In this document: piece by piece, positions 1 to 7,702 of the stretch
Layout: each line of letters opens with the position of its first letter
Numbering within the stretch: the first letter of the stretch is position 1
NCBI GenBank assembly: GCA_002179805.1
Contig: NAVB01001581.1
Coordinates: forward strand, 1 to 11,156
Length of the DNA: 11,156 bases
Direction: 5' to 3'
Source: Acanthamoeba lenticulata
Taxonomy: Eukaryota; Discosea; Longamoebia; Acanthamoebidae
Notes under the pieces: model-generated
Database searches by the model: none
Seen by the model: only the letters and a program-made list of their open reading frames with translations
Told to the model about the DNA's origin: nothing
Translations under genes and position numbers: made by a program

Positions 1-488
1 CCAGCGGCGCGGCACGCTGCCATTGCAATGGCAGTTACACCACCACACCACACAACCACACAGTGGCCCCCCTGGGGCCAACTCCCAAATTGGGTAGGGG
101 TCCCCTCCGGGGATGGGGGTGGTCTTATCATGGCCAGAAGACGCGTAGTGTTCACGCACAAAGCACACGCACCCCACAACCAGCGGCCTCGAGCTGATTT
201 CCCTCAACATCTGGCCACCAAGCAGCGCTGAGGTGGCGGTTGGTTGCAACACCTGACCGCCTTTCTCGGTTGCCGTAGGTTCAGGACGCCAACACTGGCG
301 TTGCGAGAGTGCCCAAATTTATTTGCGTTTGCGTGCCAGTAAAAATCCTAGCAGGAAAGGGGGGGGGGAAGAAACAGCTCAGCCCCAGAGGCCTGCGAAC
401 AACACCAGCAAAGCCGCAGGCAAAATTAGAGGCTGCACGTATCTGCGGCCAGTGCCATCTTCTCCTCTTTCATAGCGGCTTTGCGAAC
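1..488. other. Upstream flank of the helicase gene; no supported coding exon
   Basis: No reading frame here looks like a conserved protein. The stretch holds a cluster of short dyads (17-34, 64-94) and a run of ten G at 359-368, followed by a possible acceptor AG at 376-377. In this window a G-run just before CAG is typical of introns that precede an exon. The last part may therefore be a 5'UTR exon (about 378-488) behind a 5'UTR intron whose donor I cannot place. The promoter of the helicase gene should lie here, but I see no clear TATA or initiator element. Confidence 0.4.
17..34. repeat. 18-bp perfect palindrome
   Basis: CTGCCATTGCAATGGCAG equals its own reverse complement over all 18 bases. 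Two more dyads follow: 64-80 (7-bp arms TGGCCCC/GGGGCCA around CCT) and 84-94 (CCCAA, A, TTGGG). They could be protein-binding sites or foldback structures in the flank. No function is shown by the sequence. Confidence 0.7.
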
Positions 489-2262
489 ATGGAGCAGCCT
501 CCCTCGCCTCAAGGCCAATCCTCCAAGGGGTACGCTTGTTTCTGCCATGAATGCGTGCAGATGCTTGGGCGGTTAGGGGTTTGGGGGCCCGCAGGCGTTG
601 AGAACACGAACTGATTGTGGCTCTTCGCAGCGGCAACTACTCGGACCTGCAGAAATGGAAGGAAAACGTGCTGGAAGGCCGACCGCGCATTGACAAGTCA
701 CTCCTCACGGAAGATGTGACAACAACGAAGGGCAACGAGTTCGAGGATTACTATCTGAAGAGAGAACTGCTTATGGGCATTTACGAAAAAGGCTTCGAGA
801 ACCCCTCGCCCATTCAAGAGGAAGCCATCCCTATCGCTTTGGCAGGACGAGACATCCTGGCGCGCGCGAAGAATGGAACTGGCAAGACAGCTTCATTCCT
901 CATCCCCGCGCTCGAGCGTGTTAACACTGAACAGAACATCATCCAAGGTACAGCTGTGCCGCAAATTTAGGCACATAGGCCGCTCACCCAACTAACCCCC
1001 CCCCCCTTCTTCCTCCTTCCTCTCCTCTTTTGAAACGTCCTCAGCCCTTATCCTCGTGCCTACGAGAGAATTGGCTCTGCAGACTTCACAGGTCTGCAAG
1101 GAGCTGGGCAAGCACATGGATGTAAAGGTCATGGTCACCACTGGCGGTACCAGCCTCAAGGAAGACATTATGAGGCTTCACAGCGTGGTCCACATCCTCG
1201 TCGCCACTCCGGGTCGAGTCCTCGATCTGGCCAAGAAGAAGGTCGCTGACCTCAGTAAATGCACCTTCATGGTCATGGATGAGGTTCGCTTCACCCCCCC
1301 CCCCGGTGCCAATTCCAGCGTATTCACGGAAAGTGTGCTCGCATCGTTCTCCACTCTGCAGGCCGACAAGCTGTTGTCTCCCGAGTTTCAGCCTCTCGTG
1401 GAGCAGATAATCGAATTCACGCCTGATGAAAGACAAATTCTCCTCTTCTCGGCCACTTTCCCCATCACCGTCAAGGATTTCAAGGAACGATTCTTGCGGA
1501 AGCCGTACGAGATTAATCTTATGGAGGAGCTGACCCTCAAGGGTGTCACGCAATACTACGCCTTTGTCGAGGAGAGGCAAAAAGTGCACTGCCTCAACAC
1601 TCTGTTCTCCAAGGTATACCTTGTTTACAGTGCCTCCTCGCGCCTAGCAGTCAATTTAGTTGAAATCGATCGATTGATTAATTTATGCGTTTCCCCCGTG
1701 TCACCATCACACCAGCTTCAAATCAACCAATCCATCATCTTTTGTAACTCTGTTAACCGAGTGGAGCTGCTCGCCAAGAAGATCACGCAGCTGGGCTACT
1801 CTTGCTTCTTCATCCACGCTAAGATGCTGCAGTCCGACCGAAACCGCGTGTTCCATGAGTTCAGGAAGGGTGTGTGCCGAAATCTGGTCTGCACAGGTTC
1901 GTTCGCTTTCTCTCCCCTGGAGGAAGATGCAAGTTGAGGGGAAACTCACGCCACTCTTTTGTGGCTGCTGTGTCCTGTCTGGCTTCTGTGTGTGTGTGTG
2001 GCTGTGGCTGTGAGCAGATCTGTTCACGCGAGGAATTGACATCCAGGCGGTGAATGTAGTCATCAATTTTGACTTTCCCAAGAACTCGGAGACCTACCTG
2101 CACCGCATCGGCCGCTCAGGCAGATTCGGACATCTCGGTCTGGCGATCAATCTCGTCACCTACGAGGACAGGTTTAACTTATTCAAGATCGAGCAGGAGC
2201 TGGGTACTGAGATCAAACCCATCCCCCCTGTCATCGACAAGAGACTCTACGTGGCCTACTAG
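489..2262 (+). CDS. DDX6: DDX6/Dhh1-family ATP-dependent DEAD-box RNA helicase, spliced
   Basis: Exons 489-529, 631-947, 1045-1283, 1362-1613, 1716-1896 and 2018-2262 join in phase to 425 codons (424 aa plus TAG). The family (DDX6, Dhh1, Me31B, plant RH6/8/12) acts in P-bodies in decapping and translational repression of mRNA. Visible motifs: Q-motif Gln76 after GF68-69; Walker A AKNGTGKT 93-100; PTRELA 125-130; TPGR 174-177; DEAD 198-201; SAT 229-231; IIFCNS 290-295; RGID 348-351; [10 protein letters not shown] 372-381. The segments [21 protein letters not shown] and [19 protein letters not shown] are typical of DDX6 rather than eIF4A. The start is chosen because the ATG at 489 (GCGAACATGG context) opens an exon whose phase-2 end (GG|GTACGC) fits the acceptor at 630. 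Both tails are short: 424 aa against 483 in human DDX6. The family is secure; the 13-residue first exon is less certain. Confidence 0.93.
1284..1361 (+). other. 78-nt intron splitting the DEAD-motif codons, stop-free and 3n
   Basis: GTTCGC...CTGCAG lies between GAG (Glu199) and GCC (Ala200) of the helicase DEAD motif. Its 78 nt contain no stop in the incoming frame, so retention would insert 26 residues between DE and AD without a frameshift. A run of 11 C at 1294-1304 lies near the donor. The family motif shows that it must be removed to make an active enzyme. Confidence 0.9.
1614..1715 (+). other. 102-nt intron, also stop-free and 3n
   Basis: GTATAC...CACCAG interrupts the conserved ...LNTLFSK|LQINQS... 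junction of the helicase. It is 34 codons long with no stop, so a naive reading frame runs straight through. It is richer in A+T than the exons and contains ATCGATCGAT. Family conservation supports excision. Confidence 0.88.
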
Positions 2263-2574
2263 CGGCAGCCGTCGCCCTTCACGGCCTCCTCCCTCTGGTC
2301 TCTCCTGCCCTGCCGGCGACAATTACGATCTTGCGAGCGGCCTCCCTCCAGCCCGACGAAGGCTGCTCTTTTGTGTCCTCCGTCCTGCTCTGCTCTGTCA
2401 TGCCGCGCCGCTCGACAATAAATGCCCCATCGGCTCGCCGCCTCCCTTGACGCGCGCCCTCGTCCCTCCCCCTGAATGGCGCGCTTGTATTTTTTTTCTC
2501 TTTCTCTCTCTCTCTCTCTTTCCCCGTCACTCTCTCCCCATCACGGGAAAGGGGGCTGGCGCCAAAGCTGGCCG
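2263..2574. other. Convergent spacer with two facing 3'UTRs
   Basis: The helicase (+) and TMEM115-like (-) genes end 312 bp apart, tail to tail. The spacer holds the helicase 3'UTR, the AATAAA at 2417 and a (CT)-rich microsatellite at about 2497-2535. No coding exon is supported. No exact AATAAA in the minus sense was found for the opposing gene, so its 3' end is undefined and the transcripts may overlap. Confidence 0.55.
2417..2422 (+). terminator. Candidate polyadenylation signal AATAAA of the helicase gene
   Basis: A canonical AATAAA lies 155 nt after the helicase stop codon, in sense orientation, within the 312-bp convergent spacer. It is the only exact hexamer I see on this strand in the spacer. 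The cleavage site is not determined. Confidence 0.5.
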
Positions 2575-5011
2575 TCAGGGGACCGTCTTCTCCTCGAGAC
2601 TGAGAGGATCCTCTTGGCCACCGCCGCTTTCATCCTTCTGCGCCATCCTCTCGTCGATGGCCTGCATGGCCAGCGCACTGTCGTCCATCCCCCCCCCCCC
2701 CACCCGATTCGGGGTCAGATTGGCCAAGCGATCACCCCCCCCCTCTCTTTCTGCTGGCCTCCGCGGTTGGGAGGGGAGCGCACCGCCTCCTTTCAGCGTC
2801 GAAGGTGCTGGCCTTTGCCAGCGCCACCTGCGCCCCGAACGCCGCATTCTCGCCCTTCGTGTGCGCCGTTTCAGAGGAGTAGAAGGAGGAGAAGGGGAGG
2901 GGGGGGGGAAGGAGTGAAGCATGGTCAGGACAGCCCTCGTTGTTGTTGTTGTGGGTGGATTGGGAGGGAGGTCGAACCTCCTCCACGTCGGAGAGGGAGG
3001 CCGAAGAAGAGGCTCGCGTGTCCTTCCGGCAGCACCGGAGCAAGACGAGCAGTTTCCACATCGCGCTTTCGAGAGGCGTGATGAAGCCCCTTTCGTATCC
3101 CCCCCCCCCTAATGTCACACCAGGAAGCAAAGAAAGAAAGAAGGGGATAATCCCCCCTCCAACCCTCTCCGTCCCTTTCCCTCCCTCCTTCCCCTCGCCC
3201 GGTACAAGAAGAGATCCAAGAGGGGGGGGGGGAACCGGAGCTGCTCGGGGAACAACGTCGAGAAGGCAAAGTCTGCGCTCTGGTCTCCGACGGTACTTCC
3301 CCTCTGGTGCCCAGCCAGAGAGCGTGTGAAAAGAGAGAAGGTTTGAGCGGGGCATGTCTTCTTCCTTTTTCTTCTTCTTCTTCTTCTTCGCGAGGCTCAG
3401 CGCTCCCTCAACCCAACCTCCAAAAACGGGGGAGGGGAATGCTGGGGGTCATGAATGGGGGGGGTGCCTTTTGAAAAAAGCGGAGGTACGTCCACGACGA
3501 CAAGACGCCGAAGAAGGTGAAGGGCTGCAATGACCCGAAGAAGACCGCGCTGATGCACGCCAACGCCAGCAGAACCGCCGGTAAATGCTGTTCCCCCCCC
3601 CCCAACTCACGTTCACCTCGCGGTAGTGAGCTGAGGAGCTCTCTCTCTCTCTCTCTCTCCGTCTCCTCCCCTCCCAACTCTCCCAATACACATACATACA
3701 CACACACAATGAAATACGTATCTCACCCACCCACACCCACCCACACACACACATCGATCCGTCCGCTTCGTGAAAGGGATGGAGGCGGAGACCTGGGCGC
3801 GCAGAGGGAGGTAAAGTGCCAAGAGCTCGCTGTCCGGGTGCAGCTGCTTCATTGCTACCGCGTATCCGGCGATGGCGCCGGAGAACCCGCCGAACCCTGT
3901 GAATCTGATGTTTGTGGTTGTCGTGAGCGTTGCCGCGGCCCTCCCCTCCAGGATTGGAGGGGGGGAGGGAGGGGAAGCCATGAGCAACAGCGCAGCCACC
4001 ACCATGCCGCCAATATATATATATATATCTACACACACACACACACACATACCAGACGCAAACGCGCACATAAAACACAAAAGGGCACCGCAAGGGCCTG
4101 GGTGGGGATAGCAGGATTGGGGGGGGGGAAAGAAGCGCACAGGAAGGCCTCCATCCGGAAGAGGAAATAGAAAAAGACGGAGCAGACGAAGGTGGCCATC
4201 GCGGAGGTCCCATTCACGATGACCGTAAACCGCAAAAACTCCTCGGGCCCCCACAGCGGCTCCAGGTACCGTCCAAACAGCAGGATGCCCGCCACGCTCA
4301 TGCCCGCCTGTGTGTGTGTGTGTGTGCCACGTCCCATCATCATCGCCGTCATCGCCACCATCATCATCATCACCATCATCATCATTGCGACGCATCCATA
4401 GATCGCTTCCGTGGTGTTTGTGTGTGTGTGTGTGTGTTGTGCATGCGTGCCACCAACACATCGCGCCAGCGAGGAAGGCGGTACCGCCAGAAGTGACAAC
4501 TCGTAGAAGCTACAAGAGACCAGGTTCCACATGTACATGTGACCCACGGTGCTGTGTTGCGCGGCCAATCATCAGCACCAACCCACCATATATGAAAAAC
4601 ATCATCACCACCATCATCATCATAGCCAGGGGAGGGAGGACGCACAAGCCCGGTATGAGGGCAAAGTAATGGTGCACGGTCGCAGGGGCCAACAGCCGCA
4701 GAAGGGCCACGATCAGTACCAAGCCTGCAAGCACTCTGTCTTCCGCCCTGGTCGTAAGTACGGTTGCACCTCCCTACCCCCTCTTCAACCTTCTTCTTCT
4801 TCTTCTTCTTTTTGCTTCCCCCGCAGCTCTCTCCTATGTACCGTGAGAGCAACGGGAAGGAGGCAAGAGGACCATCACCGCCTGGCACCTCCACCTGCGC
4901 AGGAAGGGTGCGCCCCAACGTTGACGATGTAAGAACAGAAATAGCTCCCCAAGAACGGGCAGCAAAGCCTGCACGCACCGCTCGATCTCGCAGATGACGC
5001 GCCCACTCCAT
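2575..5011 (-). CDS. TMEM115: TMEM115-family (DUF1751) rhomboid-like Golgi membrane protein, spliced
   Basis: Exons on the minus strand: 5011-4920, 4747-4646, 4551-4485, 4307-4141, 3904-3793, 3587-3468, 3303-3236, 3089-2784, 2677-2575; 379 codons, 378 aa (human TMEM115 is 351). TMEM115 is a multi-pass Golgi protein linked to retrograde transport, related in fold to rhomboids but lacking the protease dyad. Family blocks visible in order: FALIPG 59-64 with MWNL 72-75, GRYLEPLWG 99-107, VIVN 116-119, GFGGFSGAIAGYAVAMKQ about 146-163, SSWTYLRFFQK 210-220, DFAFSTLFPEQL 231-242 and DAERRRALAMQAIDERM 340-356. Hydrophobic segments lie near 36-51, 83-99, 111-137, 146-160, 182-200 and 203-217. Uncertain points: exon 1/2 may instead join 4895 to 4773; intron 6 needs a GC donor; 2855-2977 may be a further intron (337 aa). 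The ATG at 5011 is the first in this frame. Confidence 0.87.
2855..2977 (-). other. Possible extra 123-nt in-frame intron in the TMEM115-like gene
   Basis: Inside the penultimate exon, GAG|GTTCGACC (donor at 2977) and CACGAAG|GGC (acceptor ending at 2855) are both phase 0 and 123 nt apart. Between them lie a C-run of ten (sense strand), a pyrimidine-rich stretch, and poorly conserved residues (NNNN, PPP). No stop occurs, so the sequence alone cannot decide between coding and intron. Long C/G homopolymers otherwise fall almost only in introns here, which favours removal. Confidence 0.5.
3304..3467 (-). other. Apparent GC-AG intron (164 nt) in the TMEM115-like gene
   Basis: The exon ending in FFQK reads CAAAAG|GCACCC and the next exon begins CACCAG|AGG. 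Joining there is phase 0 and gives FFQK then RGSTVGDQSADF, the same spacing as between the LRFYQR and DHFAF blocks of human TMEM115. The alternative GT donor (GGAG|GTTGGG, exon end 3418, acceptor AG at 3303-3302) is also in frame but adds about 16 proline-rich residues. A C-run of eight directly follows the GC donor. Confidence 0.55.
3905..4140 (-). repeat. Intron with compound (TA)n(CA)n microsatellite
   Basis: This 236-nt intron joins ...RMEAF(L) to FTGFGG... (phase 2, CT|A). On the plus strand it carries an alternating AT tract at about 4014-4027 running into (AC)n to about 4049, plus a run of ten G at 4119-4128 close to the donor. The donor is GTGCGC, the acceptor CATCAG. Confidence 0.8.
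4308..4484 (-). repeat. Intron built of (CA)n and (ATG)n repeats, ending in CACACAG
   Basis: This 177-nt intron (donor GTACCG after ELSLLA, acceptor CACACACAG before AGMSV) is largely simple repeat: (CA)n at both ends in the sense direction and (ATG)n in the middle. The terminal CA tract runs directly into the acceptor AG. It is a multiple of three with no stop, so retention would add a Thr/His- and Met-rich insert. Family alignment (18 residues between the conserved Glu and LLEP in human TMEM115) supports removal. Confidence 0.8.
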
Positions 5012-5222
5012 CTTGGCTTTTATTTTGTTTTGTGTTTTTTCCTCCAAATTTTATTTTTTGTTTTCCTTGCTCTCTTGTTGCATGTGGTTTGTACAGGGGG
5101 ATCGTGAACAAGAGAGCTGCAAGCACGTAGCTCAAAAGGGCCGCCCCGCGGGGGGCTGAGGCGGTGAAAAGGAGAGGAAGGAAGAGTAGAGTAGAGTAGA
5201 TTAGTTGAGCTCATCAAGTAGA
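5012..5222 (-). promoter_or_regulatory. 211-bp spacer: CHMP5 3'UTR and TMEM115-like 5' flank
   Basis: Both flanking genes run on the minus strand, so this must hold the end of one and the promoter of the next. Two sense AATAAA hexamers (5055-5050 and 5024-5019) sit 168-204 nt past the CHMP5 stop and only 8-44 nt before the TMEM115-like ATG. An A-rich tract covers the same area. A GC palindrome CCCCGCGGGG lies at 5144-5153 and an (AGAGT)n microsatellite at 5183-5200. The 3' end of CHMP5 therefore probably overlaps the TMEM115-like leader or promoter. Confidence 0.5.
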
Positions 5223-6371
5223 CTACCAGTTAGCGAGTTCGCCCTGCGGCACCGAGGGGAGGCCTCCATAAAGGTTGTTGGAGGTGGCGGAAGGCATCCC
5301 CTGGCCGAGTGGAGGCGCTGGGAGGGCAGACTCGCCCGTAGAAGGCGCCACAGCCTGCAAGTAGGAGGGGGCGGTTTCCTCCTGGCCCCAGTCTTCCTCG
5401 CCCAAAGCCGCCAGCTCTGACAGTGGCGGACAGGCGCGTTAGGTTGCGTTGGGGAACGTCAGTCAGGAGAAGAAAAAGAAGAGAGGCCAAATGCGAGAGT
5501 GCGTGGCACCTTCTTCTAGATCTGCTTCATCGAACTCCTCAGGAACACCGTAGGATCGGGACAGGATATCCTGCACCTCGTTGGAGGTTTCATAGAGGTC
5601 TTCCATGTCGTCCCATAAATTCTGCACGGTCCCGTCACGGCAGGAGACCACCCACGAAACAACCAGCCACCACATACACACCAACAACCACGTGGCCATT
5701 CAGCATCGCGCGCAGACAGCCATCTTCGCGAAAGGGAATAATTATGACCTCAATGTCGCCAATCTTGACGTCCTTGAACTGTTTCTGCATGGCTACCTTA
5801 GCGTCCTTCATAGTTTGTACCTGCCCAACAACACACACACACACACACCACTCCTTGAGCCACACAGAGCTTTCAACTGCAAAGAGCTCTGAACGGTTTT
5901 CAACGAGTCACGTACAATGGTTACTGTGTCTTGGAGGCTCTGTGTCATCATTTGTGCTTGTTCCATGTTGAAGGACTGGCCCATAAGCTGATCTCGCTGT
6001 TGTTCGTACCTGTCGCGGCACATCACACTTAGCCGCAACGAGGCAGCGAGGTTTTTTAGGTGGCCACATACATCTTCTTTTGTTTCATAACCTTGAGAGC
6101 ACGCTGTTTAATCCCATTTTGTGCCGGTCCTGGACGAGTACGCTGCAACTGCTGGCGATACTTGATCAACTCGGCATCTAGCTTTTTGATCCTTTCGTCA
6201 AGTGCCTCACACCGCTTGTCCACCTGACAGACCATTCACGCGTTGAGCAGATGCTGAGTGGCGAGAACTTTGGGGGAGGGGGGGGGGAAGAGAAATTACC
6301 GAGGCAGAAGCTTCGGCAAGTGTGGGCGTGGGTTGTTGAGGGGTTTTAGAACCTCCAAAAAACCGTTTCAT
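5223..6371 (-). CDS. CHMP5: ESCRT-III protein CHMP5/VPS60, spliced
   Basis: Exons on the minus strand: 6371-6300, 6223-6072, 6009-5916, 5820-5749, 5621-5510, 5416-5223; 232 codons, 231 aa (human CHMP5 is 219). CHMP5/Vps60 is a late-acting ESCRT-III subunit that binds LIP5/Vta1 and regulates the Vps4 ATPase in multivesicular body formation. Diagnostic blocks: N-terminal MKRFFGGSK, the basic helix [42 protein letters not shown] around 73-92, [25 protein letters not shown] 150-158 and DLEEELAALG. These match CHMP5 rather than CHMP4 or CHMP2. All five junctions give uninterrupted family alignment (donors GTAATT, GTATGT, GTACGT, GTCATA, GTGCCA). The C-terminal tail is proline/serine/glycine-rich and ends GELANW. 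It is transcribed away from eL8 across a 198-bp gap. Confidence 0.95.
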
Positions 6372-6569
6372 CTTGTGCCCAAGCTGGCAAACGAGGTGAT
6401 GATGATGGAACGTGCACAAACAATCGAAAGTGTCGTGGTGAATTTCGTTATTCTTGCGGACAAGCGGGCCGTTTTGAAAGCCGATTGGGCTGTGGCATGT
6501 TTGTTTTGGGCGCGACAAGGCAAATTCAGTCTTTCTCTTTTCCTTCTCCTCCCCTATCGTTCGTCCGCC
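6372..6569. promoter_or_regulatory. Divergent promoter shared by CHMP5 and eL8
   Basis: Only 198 bp separate the two start codons, so both core promoters and 5'UTRs must lie here. An inverted CCAAT box (ATTGG, 6484-6488) sits 82 nt before the eL8 ATG, and GGGCGCGAC follows at about 6508-6516. A pyrimidine-rich tract (about 6529-6556) directly precedes the eL8 start, as is common in ribosomal-protein leaders. A TGATGATGATG motif lies near the CHMP5 side. Assignment of each element is inference. Confidence 0.6.
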
Positions 6570-7566
6570 ATGCCTAAGGAGACCAAGCAGAGACGCGGAA
6601 AGCAGGTGGCGGCCGCCCCCTACGACAAGAACGCCAAGGCTCCCGCTAAGGCTGGCGCTAAGAAGGGCACTCCGGCTCAGCCTGTCCAGAAGGCTAACAA
6701 GGGTCCTTCCCCGGCCCTCTTCGAGAAGAGGCCCAAGAACTTCGGTATCGGCCAGGACATTCAGCCCAAGCGTGATCTTACCCGCTTCGTCAGATGGCCC
6801 AAGTACATCCGCATGCAGAGGCAGAAGCGTGTGCTTCTTCACCGCTTGAAGGTTCCGCCCACGATCAACCAGTTCACCAGGACTCTTGACAAGAACCTGG
6901 GTACGACACCATGCAAAGGAGGGCTGAAACTTGTTTTTGCCTAAGGCTGACCCGTACACCCCATTTTTGTGTCTCAGCCAAGAACCTGTTCGCGTTCCTG
7001 GACAAGTACAAGCCCGAGACCAAGGCCGAGAAGGCTGACCGTCTTAAGAAGAGGGCCGCTGAGATCGCCGCTCTGAAGAAGGATGAGCAGCCCCCTGCCG
7101 TGCCTACGCCTTACTTCGTCAAGTATGGTCTTAACCACGTTACTTCGCTCGTTGAGAGCAAGAAGGCCAAGCTCGTCGTGATTGCCCACGATGTTGACCC
7201 CATCGAGGTATAATCGTTGACTTTGTAACTCCGGAGTTGATTGTGGTATGTGCTGACCCTCTCTTCTGCGGTGTGCAATAGCTTGTGGTGTGGCTGCCTT
7301 CGCTCTGCAAGAAGGTCGGTGTGCCGTATTGCATCGTCAAGAGCAAGTCCAGGCTCGGCCAGGTTGTCCACAAGAAGACTTCCGCTGTTCTTGCCATCAC
7401 CAACGTGAGGAAGGAGGACCAGCCCGCGCTCGCCACTCTGCAGAAGGCTATCCAGGAGAACTACAACGATAGGTTCGACGACCTCAGGAGACAGTGGGGA
7501 GGTCTCCGCCTCGGCAGGAAGTCCTTTGCCAAGCAAAAGGCCAAGGCCAAGGCTGCTACCCAGTAA
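6570..7566 (+). CDS. RPL7A: 60S ribosomal protein eL8 (L7a), spliced
   Basis: Exons 6570-6900, 6978-7207 and 7282-7566 give 282 codons, 281 aa (human RPL7A 266). eL8 is a large-subunit protein with an L7Ae-type RNA-binding fold, placed on the ribosome during nucleolar assembly. Visible: a Lys/Ala-rich N-terminus, [40 protein letters not shown], then the L7Ae domain with [41 protein letters not shown] and a Lys/Ala-rich end. Junctions are phase 1 (CTG G|GTACGA) and phase 0 (GAG|GTATAA). The two introns (77 and 74 nt) are the only ones in a multi-exon gene here with neither G/C homopolymers nor dinucleotide repeats. The exons favour C- and G-ending codons, as expected for a highly expressed gene. 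The frame stays open upstream of the ATG, but that part is not conserved. Confidence 0.97.
7208..7281 (+). other. Second eL8 intron with a 12-bp palindrome
   Basis: The 74-nt intron between DVDPIE and LVVWLP contains AACTCCGGAGTT, a perfect palindrome. I looked for a C/D-box snoRNA, which is common in vertebrate RPL7A introns. There is a CTGA but no convincing RTGATGA box, so none is called. Confidence 0.7.
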
Positions 7567-7702
7567 GACTAGTCGCTGCTTGGTCCTCAGTAAAGCTAAA
7601 TCTCAAAGCATTTCGCTTCTTTTGGCCCTGTCCTGTAGGGGGGGGGGTTGTCACAAGTAAAAACACGACTGGAGAAGCTCAGTTGTTGGAACTGCCCCTG
7701 AC
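7567..7702 (+). other. eL8 3'UTR and leader of the downstream gene
   Basis: These 136 bp separate the eL8 stop from the proposed start of the next same-strand gene. A run of ten G (7638-7647) is present. No exact AATAAA was found; GTAAAG and CTAAAT are the closest A-rich hexamers. The promoter of the next gene must overlap the eL8 3'UTR if the start at 7703 is right. Confidence 0.5.

Noticed and set aside
617..970. GTG-started reading of the second helicase exon as a gene
   Set aside because: The conserved protein starts at the acceptor at 630 and leaves at the donor at 948; the ends of this frame are intron sequence.
1086..1589. 167-codon open frame antisense to the helicase exons
   Set aside because: It mirrors conserved helicase codons and crosses inferred introns; the translation has no family features. 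GC-rich exons commonly leave the opposite strand open.
4310..4440. Direct repeats as a CRISPR array or tandem gene array
   Set aside because: These are di- and trinucleotide microsatellites inside introns, with no spaced unique sequences.
2575..5011. TMEM115-like gene as a frameshifted pseudogene
   Set aside because: The frame changes all fall at usable splice sites with matching phases, and the joined protein keeps every family block and ends in a normal stop.
5011..5047. TMEM115-like start upstream at 5047
   Set aside because: The codon there is TTG; the first in-frame ATG is at 5011, and the upstream stretch is an A-rich leader.
6258..6569. N-terminal extension of eL8 upstream of 6570
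   Set aside because: The frame is open but lacks similarity to eL8, overlaps CHMP5 exon 1 and the promoter, and the ATG at 6570 begins the normal Lys-rich N-terminus.
6901..7281. Intronic C/D-box snoRNA in eL8, as in animal RPL7A genes
   Set aside because: Neither intron has a convincing RTGATGA/CTGA pair with flanking complementarity.
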